Shown piece after piece: positions 7,161-13,633 of a DNA stretch of 14,011 nucleotides. Under the pieces are notes generated by a model that worked only from the letters and a program-made list of their open reading frames with translations, was not told the origin of the DNA and searched no databases. The stretch comes from an uncultured Corynebacterium sp. (GTDB taxonomy: Bacteria; Actinomycetota; Actinomycetes; Mycobacteriales; Mycobacteriaceae), in the NCBI RefSeq assembly GCF_946223165.1, contig NZ_CAMIBP010000046.1:1-14011 (forward strand), written 5' to 3'. The translations under genes and the position numbers were made by a program. Each line of letters opens with the position of its first letter. Within the stretch, counting starts at the first letter, position 1.

Positions 7161-8192
7161 ATGTCCGTGTCCTTCCCCTCCCCCGGCACCTCTGCCGCCC
7201 AGCCCACCCCCCGCGCCTACAGCCGCCGCACTATCCTTAGGGCCGCCGCCATTGCCACCGGCGCTGGCGCACTCGGCGCCACCACCCTGGGCGCCCCGCA
7301 GGCGCACGCCCTGGGCAACATCCTCGGCACCGTCATCGACTTCTCCGCCGGCGTTCCCTCCGCTGCCGCCATCAAGGCCGCCGGCCACATCGGCGCCGTC
7401 CGCTACGTCTCTCAGAAGCGCCCCGACGCCCAGTGGATGGCGGGCAAGCCCGTCACCCTCGCGGAGACCCGAGCCAACGCCGCTGCGGGCCTCGCTGTCG
7501 CCTCCGTGTACCAATACGGCAAGGGCTCTACCGCCGACTGGCTCGCCGGTGCTGCCGGTGCCGCTACCCACGCACCCCAGGCCATCGCCATCCACAAGGC
7601 CGCGGGCGGACCGACCGGCCGCCCCATCTACATCGCCATCGACGATAACCCCTCCCGCGCGCAGTACGACAACCAGATCAAGCCCTATCTGCAGGCCTTC
7701 AGCACCGCGCTGACCGCCGCCGGCTACCAGACAGGCGTCTACGGCAACTACAACGTCATTGAGTGGGCCTCCGCCGACGGGCTGGGCCAGTTCTTCTGGC
7801 AGCACGACTGGGGCTCCAATGGCCACATCCACCCGCGCACAACCATCCACCAAAAAGCCGGTCTGCAGGCCACCATCGACGGCATCACCGTCGATATCAA
7901 TAACGTCTACGCCTCCGACTGGGGCCAGTGGACCCCGGGTCGCACCGCCGCACCGGCTTCCACCAACAACGGCGGCGGCACCGCCCCGGCGCCAACCATC
8001 ACCGGCAATGCCACGAACGCACTCGATGCCGTCAATTCCCTGTCCTCGCAGGCACGCCAGGCCGTCCCCGGCTTCCCCGACCTGCCCCAGGTCACCGCCA
8101 ATGGAGTGAGCTTCAACGGCTCCTCCATCAGCACAGACCAGGTCAAGCAGGGGATCGACCTCGTGCAGACCATCCAGAACGCGCTGCGCTAA
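7161..8192 (+). CDS. Tat-exported DUF1906 (glycoside hydrolase-like, Rv2525c type) protein
   Basis: 343 residues. The ATG at 7161 is preceded by AGGAAG six bases upstream, the RBS overlapping a CTATCGATAG palindrome at 7143-7152. The N-terminus has a twin-arginine signal: S21-R22-R23-T-I-L, an Ala-rich core and AHA at 48-50 before the cleavage site, so it should be exported folded. Residues about 55-260 are the DUF1906 domain, a TIM-barrel fold related to GH25 lysozymes: VIDFSAG at the start, then IYIAIDDN, GVYGNYN, FFWQHDW and VDINN, giving acidic residues at barrel strand ends. The C-terminal 80 residues are a Gly/Ala/Pro linker and a short helical tail. The mycobacterial relative Rv2525c is Tat-exported and linked to envelope and beta-lactam phenotypes. 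Catalytic activity is unproven in the family. It is convergent with the serine-hydrolase lipoprotein gene, 12 bp apart. Confidence 0.88.
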   Translation: MSVSFPSPGTSAAQPTPRAYSRRTILRAAAIATGAGALGATTLGAPQAHALGNILGTVIDFSAGVPSAAAIKAAGHIGAVRYVSQKRPDAQWMAGKPVTLAETRANAAAGLAVASVYQYGKGSTADWLAGAAGAATHAPQAIAIHKAAGGPTGRPIYIAIDDNPSRAQYDNQIKPYLQAFSTALTAAGYQTGVYGNYNVIEWASADGLGQFFWQHDWGSNGHIHPRTTIHQKAGLQATIDGITVDINNVYASDWGQWTPGRTAAPASTNNGGGTAPAPTITGNATNALDAVNSLSSQARQAVPGFPDLPQVTANGVSFNGSSISTDQVKQGIDLVQTIQNALR

Positions 8193-8204
8193 GGGCGCCG
8201 GACA

Positions 8205-9371
8205 CTAGGAGTTTCTAGCGCGTGGCCCCTGCACCGGGACCTCAGTGGGGTCCTCCGCGCGTGACCGCGTCGTCGCCGTGGTCTTCGTAGGGGCGTTCGT
8301 CGACGACGCGGCCGAGGGGGCTGCCGCGCGCGTCGACGACGCCGCCGCCATTGTCGTCGCGGGCCGCGCGGACGTCGTGGGCAGGAGGAACGTAGGGGCG
8401 GGAACGGTGCCCTCACGTTCCTGAATGAAGCGCGTCGTCGCGGCGTTGAGATTGGGCACGGTGACCTGGTTCTTGACAAAGTCGGTCAGATCTTGCGCGG
8501 AGCCCGTCACGGCCGCCGCGACAACGAAGTTCTCGCCAAAGGACACCGAGGAATGCAGCGAGCGATCATCCGACCAACCCCACTTCGTCCCGATCACGTT
8601 GCTTAAGGTTGCCGTGCCGTAATCCTGGGCGTAGCCGTCGGCCGAGATTTTGTCCGCCTGCGACATTGCCACGAGGATGGGGTGCGTCGGATCCTTCTGC
8701 AGCAACTGGACGATGAAGCTCACGACATCGTGCGTGGAGGTCACCGAATAGCCCCACCGGTCCGCCGCGCGGGTCGACGTTAAGTGATACTCCTCAGCAA
8801 TCGCGTCGATGGACTCGGGATACTTGGCAAACAGATCGTCGGCGCTCACATCCGAGGAATTAGTAATCATGTCGATTGCCTCGTACCTGTCCTCCAGGGA
8901 GCCGTGCTCAAGGACATATGCGGTGAGATAGAGCTTGATGAGTGACAGCGCCGGGCGGGCGAAGCCTTCCGAGGCCGTGCCCATCGTCATGCCGTCGCTG
9001 AGGCGGTAGTAGGACAGCTGCGCGGCTTTGTCGTTCTCCACGAAGATGACGTCGCCCGGCAGGTGCTCCGCTACGTCCGACTGAGTGGCCGGGGCCTCCA
9101 CCGTGATTCGCGCCTCGCTTGGCGATGCCGCCTCCCCCACCGCGGTCGGCAATCCCGAGACCCCCGCGGGGTACTGGGCCGCCGCTGCTCCTTCGCCGAC
9201 GTTAAGGACGCCTACGGTCGGGGCGGCATCGGCCAGCGCGCTGGATCCGGTGGAGGATGCGCCTTGCGTGGGAGCGGCACAAGCTGCCAGCAGCGCGGCA
9301 GCGGACAGACATGCCGCGGTAAAAGTCGCGCCGGTCAGCGCGCGAGAGAAGGGACGAGACACCCTGAACAT
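8205..9371 (-). CDS. Lipoprotein of the class A beta-lactamase-like serine hydrolase family
   Basis: 388 residues from the ATG at 9371. An upstream in-frame start (9479) would put about 36 odd residues before the signal peptide and overlap mctC, so I reject it. The lipobox is L28-A-A-C31, so the protein is lipid-anchored outside the membrane. A low-complexity stretch (32-100) precedes the fold. S143-L-I-K146 is the SxxK nucleophile motif, S172/S173-D174 sits where the SDN motif is expected, and K263-W-G265 is the KTG-type motif. The omega loop between D174 and the TSTHDVV helix (211-217) lacks the ExxLN that carries class A Glu166, so true beta-lactamase activity is doubtful; an esterase, peptidase or penicillin-binding role is possible. 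A Thr/Ala/Ser-rich tail of about 70 residues ends the protein. No good Shine-Dalgarno precedes the start; a hairpin ends 4 bases before it. Confidence 0.82.
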   Translation of the reverse strand: MFRVSRPFSRALTGATFTAACLSAAALLAACAAPTQGASSTGSSALADAAPTVGVLNVGEGAAAAQYPAGVSGLPTAVGEAASPSEARITVEAPATQSDVAEHLPGDVIFVENDKAAQLSYYRLSDGMTMGTASEGFARPALSLIKLYLTAYVLEHGSLEDRYEAIDMITNSSDVSADDLFAKYPESIDAIAEEYHLTSTRAADRWGYSVTSTHDVVSFIVQLLQKDPTHPILVAMSQADKISADGYAQDYGTATLSNVIGTKWGWSDDRSLHSSVSFGENFVVAAAVTGSAQDLTDFVKNQVTVPNLNAATTRFIQEREGTVPAPTFLLPTTSARPATTMAAASSTRAAAPSAASSTNAPTKTTATTRSRAEDPTEVPVQGPRARNS

Positions 9372-9375
9372 AGTA

Positions 9376-9419
9376 CTCAGGCCGCCTGCCCCTTGAGTAC
9401 AAGGAGTAGGCGGCCTGAG
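9376..9419 (-). terminator. Hairpin between mctC and the lipoprotein start
   Basis: Perfect 12-base arms CTCAGGCCGCCT (9376-9387) and AGGCGGCCTGAG (9408-9419) enclose a second stem CCTTG/CAAGG (9391-9395 / 9400-9404) with loop AGTA. It starts 35 bases after the mctC stop. There is no T-run on the minus strand after it, and it ends only four bases before the lipoprotein ATG. It may be a terminator of the mct operon, a control element for translation of the lipoprotein, or both. Confidence 0.5.
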
Positions 9420-9453
9420 CGCGCTGGGATGTGCAGGAGAACCTGCTGAGAGT

Positions 9454-11103
9454 TTAGTGGTCGACCGGTGCCTCAACACCGACGCCGGTGAGGGAGCGAA
9501 CCTCCATCTCGTCGGCGAGATCGTCCAGGTTGTCCGGCGGGGTCATCAGGGAGACAACCCAGCCCACGAAGAACGCCAGCGGGATGGTGACGATGCCCGG
9601 GGAGGACAGCGGGAACCACGCGAAGTCAGCGTCCGGGAACATGGAGGACGCGGAGCCGGAGACCGCCGGGGAGAAGATGATGAGTACCAGGCAGGAGATA
9701 ACGCCGGTGTACATCGAGGCCACAGCACCCGCGGTGTTGAAACGACGCCAGTACAGGGAGTACAGAATGGTCGGCAGGTTGGCGGACGCGGCGACGGCGA
9801 AGGCCAGGGAGACCAGGAAGGCGACGTTCTGGGTCATGGCGAGGATGCCCAGGATGATGGCCACGATACCGAGGACCACGACGGTGATCTGGGAGACGCG
9901 GACCTGCTCAGCCTCGGTGGACTGACCGCTGCGAATGACGGAGTGGTAGATGTCGTGAGCGATGGAGGCCGAGGCGGTAATGGCCAGGCCGGCCACGACG
10001 GCGAGCACGGTTGCGAAGGCGACGGCGGAGATGACGGCCATGAAGACGGAGCCGCCGAGCTCCAGAGCCAGCAGCGGTGCTGCTGCGTTCGCACCACCCG
10101 GTGCGGCGAGGATACGGTCCGGGCCAACGAGGGCGGCGGCGCCGTAGCCGAGGATGAGGGTCATGAGGTAGAACGCGCCGATGATGACGATGGCCCAGGT
10201 GACGGAGCGGCGAGCCTCGGTAGCGGTCGGCACGGTGTAGAAGCGCATGAGCACGTGCGGCAGGCCGCCGACGCCCAGCACCAGAGCGATACCCAGGGAG
10301 ATGAAGTCAATCTTGGTGGTCAGGGTCTTGCCGTATTTGAGGCCCGGCTCCATGAGCTGGGAGGCCTCGTAGCCCTTCTCCTTGATGTACTCAGAGCCAG
10401 CGTGCATGTCGATGGCGTTCTGGAAGAGGGTGCCGAAGCCACCCTTGACCATGACGAACGTGAGGATGCACATGATCACCACGCCGGTGACCAGCAGGAC
10501 GGCCTTGATCATCTGGACGTAGGTCGTACCCTTCATGCCGCCTACGAGGACGTAGACGATCATGAGGATGCCGACGATACCGACGACGACGGCCTGCCAG
10601 ACAAAGTCGTGGATGTTGAGCAGCACGGACACCAAGGATCCGGCGCCGGCCATCTGGGCGATGAGGTAGAACAGCGACACGAAAAGGGTCGAGATTGCGG
10701 CGGCGACGCGCACCGGCTTCTGCTTGAGTCGGAAGGACAAAACGTCCGCCATGGTGAAGCGGCCAACGTTTCGCATCGGCTCAGCCACGAGCATGAGGGC
10801 CACGAGCCAGGCCACGAAGAAGCCCACGGAGTAGAGGAATCCGTCGTAACCGGTCAGGGCCACGGCGCCGACGATACCGAGGAAGGAAGCAGCAGAAAGG
10901 TAGTCACCGGAGATGGCGAGACCGTTCTGGCGGCCGGAGAATGCACCGCCACCGGTGTAGAAGTCAGATGCTTCCTTGGTGGACTTACCGGCGCGCAGCA
11001 CCACGTACATGGTGACGACAAGGAAGACGGCGAAGACCGAGATGTTGAGGATGGGGTTGCCAGCGGCCGCGGTGGCCTCAGCGGCGAGATAGATGGTGCT
11101 CAT
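9454..11103 (-). CDS. mctC: Monocarboxylate (acetate/propionate/pyruvate) symporter, SSS family
   Basis: 549 residues, close to the 551 I recall for C. glutamicum MctC. It is a multi-spanning membrane protein, about 13 hydrophobic helices, of the sodium:solute symporter family, ActP/MctC branch. The early SGDYLSAASFLGIVG block is diagnostic, followed by GGMKGTTYVQMIKA, GVGGLPHVLMRFYTV and the NLPTILYSLYWRRFN region. The known homologue takes up acetate, propionate and pyruvate driven by the cation gradient. The ATG at 11103 lies six bases after the mctB stop. Its ribosome binding site (GGAGGG) is inside the last mctB codons, so the two genes should be co-transcribed and translationally coupled. 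Control is expected from the RamA/RamB-like sites upstream of mctB. Confidence 0.92.
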   Translation of the reverse strand: MSTIYLAAEATAAAGNPILNISVFAVFLVVTMYVVLRAGKSTKEASDFYTGGGAFSGRQNGLAISGDYLSAASFLGIVGAVALTGYDGFLYSVGFFVAWLVALMLVAEPMRNVGRFTMADVLSFRLKQKPVRVAAAISTLFVSLFYLIAQMAGAGSLVSVLLNIHDFVWQAVVVGIVGILMIVYVLVGGMKGTTYVQMIKAVLLVTGVVIMCILTFVMVKGGFGTLFQNAIDMHAGSEYIKEKGYEASQLMEPGLKYGKTLTTKIDFISLGIALVLGVGGLPHVLMRFYTVPTATEARRSVTWAIVIIGAFYLMTLILGYGAAALVGPDRILAAPGGANAAAPLLALELGGSVFMAVISAVAFATVLAVVAGLAITASASIAHDIYHSVIRSGQSTEAEQVRVSQITVVVLGIVAIILGILAMTQNVAFLVSLAFAVAASANLPTILYSLYWRRFNTAGAVASMYTGVISCLVLIIFSPAVSGSASSMFPDADFAWFPLSSPGIVTIPLAFFVGWVVSLMTPPDNLDDLADEMEVRSLTGVGVEAPVDH

Positions 11104-11109
11104 TGCGGG

Positions 11110-11454
11110 TTATCCCTCCAATTCTTCACGAATAGCGGCCGCACGCGGCTCAATGTTCTTGTTGGCGTACTTCACGTAGACCCAGGTGATGGCGAAGGTC
11201 GTCGCGAACTGGGCGATGCCGAAGACGAGGCCGACGTTCCAGCCGCTGCCCAGCTCCTTGCCCATGAAATCCGGGGCGAAGCTGGCGGCTACAACGTAGA
11301 CGACGTACCAGGTAAAGAAGGCGACGGTCATCGGGAAGGTGAAGTTGCGGTACGCGCCGCGCAGTTCCTTGAACTGCGGGCTCACGCGCATCGCAGAAAA
11401 ATCTTCCGCCGTGGGTTCACGGCGAGCATCTGGCTGTTGCGTGGGAACAGACAT
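11110..11454 (-). CDS. mctB: DUF485 small membrane subunit of the monocarboxylate transporter
   Basis: 114 residues. About 40 hydrophilic residues contain FSAMRVSPQFKELRGAYRNF, the characteristic DUF485 entry, followed by two membrane helices (TVAFFTWYVVYVVAASFAP and VGLVFGIAQFATTFAITWVY) and a short charged tail. DUF485 proteins are nearly always encoded just before an ActP/MctC-type symporter, as here, and are thought to help its assembly or function. The start at 11454 has a strong AAAGGAGA ribosome binding site. First gene of the mctB-mctC operon. Confidence 0.9.
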   Translation of the reverse strand: MSVPTQQPDARREPTAEDFSAMRVSPQFKELRGAYRNFTFPMTVAFFTWYVVYVVAASFAPDFMGKELGSGWNVGLVFGIAQFATTFAITWVYVKYANKNIEPRAAAIREELEG

Positions 11455-11489
11455 CCGATTCTCCTTTGTATCTCAGCATTTCTAAGGGA

Positions 11490-11537
11490 CTAAGTGTGGT
11501 CCCCGTGCGATTCCCGTTGAGGCGGGGATCACATTAG
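11490..11537 (-). promoter_or_regulatory. Hairpin in the presumed 5' leader of mctB
   Basis: CTAAGTGTGGTCCCC (11490-11504) pairs with GGGGATCACATTAG (11524-11537). The stem is 14 bp, with one bulged G (11494), one G-T pair and a 19-base loop. It lies 35-83 bases before the mctB ATG, between the RamA/RamB-like sites and the gene, so it is probably transcribed. No T-run follows closely, so it is not an obvious terminator. It could affect mRNA stability or translation, or be a protein-binding palindrome. Confidence 0.5.
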
Positions 11538-11595
11538 GGTCGTTCGTAAAGTTACATGCCTCACATTGCGAGAAATAAGTAAAACGACACCAAAT

Positions 11596-11608
11596 GACAC
11601 TTTGCAAA
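11596..11608. promoter_or_regulatory. RamB-like site, promoter-proximal
   Basis: GACACTTTGCAAA matches the RamB consensus AAAACTTTGCAAA except near the 5' end. It is the copy nearest mctB. Confidence 0.45.
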
Positions 11609-11616
11609 AATTAACT

Positions 11617-11669
11617 ACCCCCACATATGTCCTCAACATGCATTTTTGAAACTTGCCAAATCACCCCCA
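11617..11669. promoter_or_regulatory. Two RamA-like boxes upstream of mctB
   Basis: ACCCCCA occurs twice, at 11617-11623 and 11663-11669, 46 bases apart. RamA sites in C. glutamicum are short runs of C (or G) flanked by A/T, often in pairs, in the promoters of acetate genes including mctBC. The motif is short, so the position and pairing carry the weight. Confidence 0.5.
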
Positions 11670-11691
11670 GCATGCATGCAACACCGATGTG

Positions 11692-11704
11692 CAAACTTTG
11701 CAAA
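11692..11704. promoter_or_regulatory. RamB-like site, distal
   Basis: CAAACTTTGCAAA differs from the C. glutamicum RamB consensus AAAACTTTGCAAA at one base. A degenerate third copy (GAAACTTGCCAAA) is at 11648-11660. RamB represses acetate-metabolism genes in the absence of acetate. Confidence 0.6.
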
Positions 11705-11896
11705 CCCTAACATAACAACGCTAATCACACCAGCCACACGCCACTATTCCCTGCGCCTATAGATGCATGCCACGTTCGGTGTACCCGCTAGACCCGAGGG
11801 AATACCGCGAGGCTGCTGGCCGGCGTCACCACCGCGCTGCTGCCCACCCTCACGGCGCTCTTCCCGGGCAGCGGCGACTCCATCGCCCGCTTTTCA

Positions 11897-11948
11897 GCCG
11901 CGTTTAGGCGCGTTGAGCCAGAAAACTGGCTGAAACGCGGCAGTTTTT
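11897..11948 (+). terminator. Hairpin with T-run, no gene in front of it
   Basis: GCCGCGTTT (11897-11905) pairs with AAACGCGGC (11933-11941), and inside it AGCCAG (11916-11921) pairs with CTGGCT (11926-11931) around an AAAA loop. TTTTT follows at 11944-11948, so it reads as a plus-strand terminator although no plus-strand gene precedes it. Confidence 0.55.
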
Positions 11949-12004
11949 CACCACTGGTCGAGCCAGCAACCGCAGTGGCGGCGCTGAACCTACCTGTGAC
12001 ACGC

Positions 12005-12027
12005 AGAAACGCCCGACCCATTCGGGC
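12005..12027 (-). terminator. Weak terminator after the aldo/keto reductase
   Basis: GCCCG (12011-12015) and CGGGC (12023-12027) form a short stem with a 7-base loop about 32 bases after the reductase stop. On the minus strand it is followed by GTTTCTG. The stem and T-run are both short. Confidence 0.4.
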
Positions 12028-12058
12028 CAGGCGTCCTCGAAAGCGGGGTACTTGTTCG

Positions 12059-12922
12059 CTATCCCTCCGCTCCGGGGAACTCGCGCGGATCGGCAAACAT
12101 CCGACCAAACCCCTCCTGGCCGTCCAGCGCGCCCACGATGTCCATCTGATCGCGGGTGAGCTCAATGCCAACCGCACCCAAGTTCTCCTCCAGGCGCTCG
12201 CGATGAGCGGACTTCGGAATAACGGAAATCCCCAGCTGCATGAGGTAGCGCAGAACCACCTGGCCCGGCGTCGCCCCCACGGCAGCCGCGACGCCCTTGA
12301 TATCCGGATTATTGAGCACGACTCCGCGGGCCAAAGGCGACCATGCCTCAGTGATAATGCCGTGCGACTCGTGGTACGCGCGCAGCTCCGGCTGCGTAAA
12401 CCCGGGGTGCAGCTCCACTTGGTTAAGCACCGGGGTAATGCCCACCTCGTCGATAATGCGCTGCAGGGCCTCCTCATAGAAATTGGCCACACCGATGGAC
12501 GCAATCTGCCCCATGCCCTGCAGGCGTGCGATGGCCTCGAAGGTCTCCACGTACTTGTCACCCTGCGGCCACGGCCAGTGAATGAGGTAGAGGTCAATGT
12601 AATCAAGCCCGAGCTTGTCCAGCGACTCCTGGAAGGCCACGGGGGCCTTGTCCGCGCCGTGATGATCATGCCACAGCTTGGTGGTCACGAAGATCTCATC
12701 GCGAGTAACGTCGCCTGCCGCGATGGCGTCGCGCAGGGCCTTACCCACAACTTCTTCATTCTTGTAGAGGGTGGCCGTATCAAACTTGCGGTAGCCCAGC
12801 TCGATGGCCTCGCGGACCGCGCGCTCCCCTTCCTCATCGCGCAGCTTGTAGGTGCCCAAACCAATGAGCGGCATCTCACGATCATCATTGAAGGTCACGG
12901 TAGGAATGGTGAAATCAGTCAT
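12059..12922 (-). CDS. Aldo/keto reductase, 2,5-diketo-D-gluconate reductase-like
   Basis: 287 residues from the ATG at 12922 (MTDFTIPTVTFNDDREMPLI). A longer frame from 13045 would add 41 residues rich in Ser, Arg and Pro that run through the fkpA terminator, so I reject it. This is the AKR (alpha/beta)8 barrel: MPLIGLGTY at the start and the catalytic tetrad D and Y in FDTATLY, K in VTTKLW and H in YLIHWPWP. Later come QVELHPGF, AWSPLARG and, near the C-terminus, the NADPH phosphate-binding VIPKSAHRERLEENL. It should reduce an aldehyde or ketone with NADPH in the cytoplasm; the natural substrate is open. The Shine-Dalgarno is weak (GGGG just before the start). It is probably a single-gene unit, as a terminator separates it from fkpA. 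Confidence 0.9.
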   Translation of the reverse strand: MTDFTIPTVTFNDDREMPLIGLGTYKLRDEEGERAVREAIELGYRKFDTATLYKNEEVVGKALRDAIAAGDVTRDEIFVTTKLWHDHHGADKAPVAFQESLDKLGLDYIDLYLIHWPWPQGDKYVETFEAIARLQGMGQIASIGVANFYEEALQRIIDEVGITPVLNQVELHPGFTQPELRAYHESHGIITEAWSPLARGVVLNNPDIKGVAAAVGATPGQVVLRYLMQLGISVIPKSAHRERLEENLGAVGIELTRDQMDIVGALDGQEGFGRMFADPREFPGAEG

Positions 12923-12994
12923 GACCCCATTGTGCCTGAACTTGATCGATGGCGACGGGGAAATGGGAAAACGTGCGTAGCCACCGCGTTGTGG

Positions 12995-13036
12995 AAAAAG
13001 ACAACGCCCCACGGATTCACACGAATCAGCGGGGCG
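12995..13036 (-). terminator. Terminator of fkpA
   Basis: CGCCCC (13005-13010) and GATTC (13014-13018) pair with GAATC (13023-13027) and GGGGCG (13031-13036), with a symmetric 3-base internal loop and loop ACAC. On the minus strand TTTTT (12995-12999) follows a few bases later. An overlapping second pairing (CGTTGT 12987-12992 with ACAACG 13001-13006) is possible. Confidence 0.65.
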
Positions 13037-13080
13037 GGACTCCACCGCACGTCACACAGCCGGCGACATGCGGGACCGCA

Positions 13081-13437
13081 TTAGGCGCGCAGGAGATCGA
13101 TCACGAAAACCAAAGTGCGGCCGGACAGCGGGTGGCCGCCGCCCACGGGGCCGTAGGCCTTCTCCGGCGGGATGGTGAGCTTGCGACGACCGCCCACCTT
13201 CATGCCCGGGATGCCTTCCTGCCAGCCGGCGATGAGTCCGGTGAGCGGGAACTCAATGGACTGTCCACGGTCCCACGAGGAGTCAAACTCCTGGTTGTTG
13301 TCGTAATCGACGCCGACATAGTGCACCTCGACGTTGCCACCCGGCTGCGCCTCAGCGCCATCACCCACGATGATGTCCTCGATAACGAGGTCGGTCGGGG
13401 CCGGGCCGGATTGTGCTTCAATGACAGGCTTTTCCAT
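13081..13437 (-). CDS. fkpA: FKBP-type peptidyl-prolyl cis-trans isomerase
   Basis: 118 residues, the usual length for a single-domain cytoplasmic FKBP. Visible motifs are VHYVGVDYDNNQEFDSSWDRG, the substrate-pocket block FPLTGLIAGWQEGIPGMKVG and the RRKLTIPPEKAYGPVG loop, ending LVFVIDLLRA. No signal peptide is present. It catalyses proline isomerisation during protein folding. The ATG at 13437 keeps the domain complete. Its AAGGAG lies about 12 bases away, rather far, and an out-of-frame ATG at 13448 sits closer but opens only a shadow frame. The order gltA then fkpA is conserved in Corynebacterium. A terminator lies between them, so it probably has its own promoter. Confidence 0.92.
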   Translation of the reverse strand: MEKPVIEAQSGPAPTDLVIEDIIVGDGAEAQPGGNVEVHYVGVDYDNNQEFDSSWDRGQSIEFPLTGLIAGWQEGIPGMKVGGRRKLTIPPEKAYGPVGGGHPLSGRTLVFVIDLLRA

Positions 13438-13573
13438 GAGGACTTCATTCTCCTTGGAGCTAGGGTTCAGGTGCGGCCATCACGCGCCCGCATGCGGACA
13501 GAAGCTCCCGAAGGTACTTCTGCCGCTGGGCAAAGCTGCGCGCGGTTCGCGCCCTGGGGCGGGCAAAACGAAG

Positions 13574-13617
13574 AAACCGCAGTGTCTGCCAATTATAGGG
13601 CATGCACTGCGGTTTTT
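13574..13617 (-). terminator. Terminator of gltA
   Basis: AAACCGCAGTG (13574-13584) and CACTGCGGTTT (13605-13615) form a perfect 11-bp stem about 20 bases after the gltA stop. The tail on the minus strand is TTTCTTCGTTTTG. A T-run on the other side (13613-13617) makes it work in both directions in principle. Confidence 0.75.
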
Positions 13618-13633
13618 CAGCACTGAGGCTTAA

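Larger units (their letters stand above)
11710..12058. other. Gene-free stretch between the mct regulatory region and the aldo/keto reductase
   Basis: No supported gene. A plus-strand frame open from 11792 begins ARLLAGVTTALLPTLTALFP, which looks like the end of a membrane or exported protein, but it has no start and no stop until it has passed antisense through the whole reductase gene. It could be the residue of a deleted plus-strand gene whose terminator (11897-11948) remains. I cannot identify it. Confidence 0.35.

Noticed and set aside
9457..11493. A 678-codon open plus-strand frame opposite mctC and mctB
   Set aside because: It is antisense to two clear transporter genes and rich in Asp, His, Gly and Glu, the typical mirror of membrane-protein codons in high-GC DNA. 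It has no recognisable domain.
11975..13084. A 369-codon plus-strand frame opposite the aldo/keto reductase
   Set aside because: It is antisense to the reductase and passes through the fkpA and reductase terminators; its composition is that of a shadow frame.
13200..13448. An alternative start at 13448 for a gene overlapping fkpA
   Set aside because: Although better spaced from AAGGAG, it opens an Arg/Ser/Thr-rich shadow frame; the FKBP frame carries complete family motifs.
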